Notes under the pieces: model-generated | Database searches by the model: none | What the model saw: the letters and a program-made list of their open reading frames with translations, nothing else | Told to the model about the DNA's origin: nothing | Assembly (NCBI GenBank): GCA_019694655.1 | Contig: JAIBBN010000003.1 | Span: forward strand, 372,001-436,000 | Reading direction: 5' to 3' | DNA length: 64,000 bases | Source of the DNA: Leptospirales bacterium | GTDB taxonomy: Bacteria > Spirochaetota > Leptospiria > Leptospirales > Leptonemataceae | Translations under genes and position numbers: made by a program | In this document: one piece after another, positions 62,086 through 64,000 of the stretch | Numbering within the stretch: position 1 is the first letter of the stretch | How the letters are laid out: each line of letters begins with the position of its first letter

Positions 62086-63209
62086 GCCCTCCCTCCGGTC
62101 AGCAACTGGACCTTATCACGGAGCTGTCTCCAGCTCTCCGATTCATCAAGGTTCCACTTGATGACATCCTCTTCGTCGGTCTCCAAGTTGAGCACGTGCC
62201 ACTCGCCTTCATGGGTCGCCAGATCAATTTCCAGGGAAGCCTCGTTGTACTCAAGTGACCATTCGGCTCGAACATTGCCTTCCTCTGTCGGATAGAGGTG
62301 CGGCAGCGGCAATTCCTCGGGATACTCGCTTGGAAAGGTCCGAGAAAGCCAGTCCATTCCCTCCGAGGAGGGCGGCGAGCCCCTCCCTTCGAGCCATCCG
62401 CTTTTTAGAATCCGCATTTCGTCGAGGCGTGCCGATATGTCGAGTGGGTCGAGGATGACAATATCCTCCAGTGATTCAAACCCCAAGAGCCGCTCATTTC
62501 TGTTAAAGCGTCCAATGCCCTGCAACAGAGCACGCAAGCCGATTCTGTACCCGTTGAACGCTTCGAGAATTGTTTCAAGGTGTTCGGCTGCGATTGGCGC
62601 CTTTATCTTGCGCCCGTCGGTGAGTTGCACCTCACATGTCATGCTGTCTTGGTCAGCTGCCGGTACTAGCCCACGGACGCTGGTCACCTCTGTAAGTTCC
62701 TTAACGGCATTCGATGCGAGGATCAGGCGCCGGCGGGACGCTTTCGTCAGCTTTGCTGGCTCCTGTCGTTGCGGGGTAGTCAACTCTATCGCCTCACCGT
62801 CACGCAGGCTCCGACCGATTCTGTCAAAGTAGGCGAGGGCCCTTTCGGGCAGATGCGCAGTCACGGGCTCATTCAGTTCGGCTGCACTGATGGCGCCAAC
62901 TATAGACTCGCGGGCGTGCTCAAAATACGTCTGCCCCTTGGTAGGGAAAAGGCTATCCACCGCGCCGCTGAGGCTGATGATTGCTAATGCGCTGCCCTCC
63001 TCGATGGCTGTCAGCTTCAGCTCAATGCCTTCGGTAAAACCGCGGGGGGACCGTTTGCGTCCCGGATGGTCGTCCAAGAACTTCGCCTTGGCCACTTCGA
63101 GGATTAGCTCCTCGAATACTGCCAGGTCTTTGAGGAACTCGAGGGGAATCGCATGACCCTCGAATCGCCTGCCCGTGAGTTTCGGCATCAGAAAGCGATC
63201 AACTTCCAT
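62082..63209 (-). CDS. Conserved protein of unknown function (375 aa), partner of the 126-aa ORF
   Basis: A 375-residue soluble protein. Its C-terminal part has LPLPHLYPTEEGNVRAEWSL (in pieces), SLEIDLATHEGEWHVLNLET and a final amphipathic helix; the N-terminal part includes KLTGRRFEGHAIPLEFLKDL. I have an impression of such proteins beside short partners in many genomes but know no function. The start at 63209 has GGAGGG six bases upstream. Its placement inside the hsdM-hsdS-hsdR operon suggests a passenger or accessory defence module. Confidence 0.7.
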   Translation of the reverse strand: MEVDRFLMPKLTGRRFEGHAIPLEFLKDLAVFEELILEVAKAKFLDDHPGRKRSPRGFTEGIELKLTAIEEGSALAIISLSGAVDSLFPTKGQTYFEHARESIVGAISAAELNEPVTAHLPERALAYFDRIGRSLRDGEAIELTTPQRQEPAKLTKASRRRLILASNAVKELTEVTSVRGLVPAADQDSMTCEVQLTDGRKIKAPIAAEHLETILEAFNGYRIGLRALLQGIGRFNRNERLLGFESLEDIVILDPLDISARLDEMRILKSGWLEGRGSPPSSEGMDWLSRTFPSEYPEELPLPHLYPTEEGNVRAEWSLEYNEASLEIDLATHEGEWHVLNLETDEEDVIKWNLDESESWRQLRDKVQLLTGGRA

Positions 63210-63354
63210 TGCGCCCTCCGGGGAGAGCCAACGAACAAAGCATTGGAGATATACGCCTGGGTAAGAGCGCAATCGCCTTGGGCCTGCACGAAGCTGTAAG
63301 CCAACTCACCAAGAGGAGGAGTCCGTTCCAATTGATGTCATAGTCCTCTGCCAT
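63199..63354 (-). CDS. Possible 51-aa ORF between hsdM and the unknown pair
   Basis: ATG 63354 has GGAGGGG just upstream and opens MAEDYDINWNG. After the CTCCTCCTC run the current frame looks poor, whereas the +1 shifted frame reads GELAYSFVQAQGDCALTQAY and continues to a stop, which looks more like protein. This may be a frameshifted or slippage-prone small gene, or no gene at all. Confidence 0.25.
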   Translation of the reverse strand: MAEDYDINWNGLLLLVSWLTASCRPKAIALLPRRISPMLCSLALPGGRNGS

Positions 63355-63375
63355 GTCCCCTCCAAAATCAGGCCG

Positions 63376-64000
63376 TCAGGCGTGAGTGACTTCCTCCAGC
63401 ATGTTCGCAATCTCACGCTCGATGCCCTTCAGGTCAGCTTCTATTTCCGCGAGCGGGCGCGGTGGAACGTATTTGTAGAAGTAGCGGTTAAAATTGATTT
63501 CGTAACCGACCTTCGTTTTGGACTCGTCCACCCAGGCGTCCGGAACGTGCGGGAGCACCTCCCCGCGCATGTACTCATGGATGTCCTCTTTCAGAGGGAC
63601 ATTCTCGAAGTCCCGCAGATCTGGGTCGGGCTCGAGGCTGCCTTTCAAATCCAAGCAGGGCTGCGCCGCTTCATCTCTTTCGCCGATGGCGGCCAGAATC
63701 GCTTTCTTGACTGGCGCAGCGACCTTGACCCCTTCGGAATCAAGGGCCTTCTCCAAAGCAGTTGTGAACTCCGCGCGCCCCATAGTCGGCTGCGATTCCA
63801 GACTCGCGAGCGCAGCCAGAATCTTTGTCTGAAGCCGGCCTCCTTCAGCGATTTCCGTCTCCGCAGCCTTTGGGTCCTTTCGCTTCTTGGATTCGGCGAG
63901 AGCCGCAAAGGGCCGGGCAGCTCGGAGGCGCTCCAATCGCTCTGGCGTGACAGAGAAACTTAGCCGCAAAGGCCGCTCCACGGTAATCCTCCGAGAACCG
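63376..64000 (-). CDS. hsdM: Type I DNA methyltransferase subunit HsdM, C-terminal part (5' end outside window)
   Basis: About 208 residues up to the right window edge, frame open. The last part, VGYEINFNRYFYKYVPPRPLAEIEADLKGIEREI (in pieces), is the typical C-terminus of type I N6-adenine methyltransferases; earlier, TVERPLRLSFSVTPERLERL also fits. The catalytic NPPF/Y motif and SAM site lie beyond the window. It is the first visible gene of the minus-strand R-M operon. Confidence 0.88.
   Translation of the reverse strand, partial: GSRRITVERPLRLSFSVTPERLERLRAARPFAALAESKKRKDPKAAETEIAEGGRLQTKILAALASLESQPTMGRAEFTTALEKALDSEGVKVAAPVKKAILAAIGERDEAAQPCLDLKGSLEPDPDLRDFENVPLKEDIHEYMRGEVLPHVPDAWVDESKTKVGYEINFNRYFYKYVPPRPLAEIEADLKGIEREIANMLEEVTHA

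Overview
The window reads as a GC-rich, gene-dense bacterial chromosome segment, most probably from a spirochaete of the order Leptospirales. The clues are inferential: a secreted lipoprotein of the DUF1554 type (a family I associate mainly with Leptospira), a 7TMR-DISM receptor fused to a SpoIIE/PP2C phosphatase, a second Cache-HAMP-SpoIIE phosphatase, permissive spirochaete-like lipoboxes, and a MurE with the DNPR motif of meso-diaminopimelate ligases. No rRNA or species-diagnostic gene is present, so the placement is moderate-confidence.

Layout. (1) Positions 1-4406: a 2Fe-2S reductase (cut by the window edge) coupled to a cholesterol-oxidase-like GMC flavoenzyme, a MmyB-type regulator, a small membrane protein and an ECF sigma factor, closed by a terminator-like hairpin. 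(2) 4537-21384: a compact lipid-synthesis operon with a 3321-residue type I fatty acid synthase (AT-ER-DH-MPT-ACP-KR-KS), AcpS, a 1941-residue single-chain acyl-CoA carboxylase (BC-BCCP-central-CT) and a TetR regulator. The carboxylase would supply malonyl-CoA, AcpS would arm the carrier domain, and the synthase would build the chain. (3) 21482-33099: an FAD amine-oxidase-like enzyme with an ECF41 sigma factor, two signalling phosphatases, a VOC protein, a DUF2461 protein, two exported proteins, an MDR dehydrogenase and a gene remnant. (4) 33527-33949: a run of hairpins that looks like a structured RNA or palindrome cluster, next to tRNA-Ser(CGA). (5) 34037-35407: thyA-folA, divergent from (6) 35583-49650: the dcw cell-wall/division cluster rsmH-ftsL-murE-murF-mraY-murD-ftsW-murG-murC-ftsQ-ftsA-ftsZ, with most genes overlapping and no ftsI between ftsL and murE. 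(7) 49988-52090: a cyclopropane-fatty-acid synthase paired with a geranylgeranyl-reductase-like flavoprotein.

(8) 52195-64000 (all minus strand, running off the window edge) is an accessory defence island built on a type I restriction-modification system: hsdM (partial), a coupled pair of unknown genes, a DUF4145 protein, a TIGR02391/HEPN protein, hsdS, a zinc-hook RloC/PrrC-like ATPase, a 66-residue ORF, hsdR and a small XRE-type HTH protein. The HsdR subunit carries an extra C-terminal S24 (LexA/CI/UmuD-type) peptidase domain with apparent Ser and Lys catalytic residues and an Ala-Gly pair at the spacing expected for LexA-like self-cleavage, followed immediately by the HTH gene. This is the most unusual feature of the window and suggests restriction activity or operon expression tied to a damage-type signal.

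No CRISPR array, insertion sequence, integrase or rRNA was seen.
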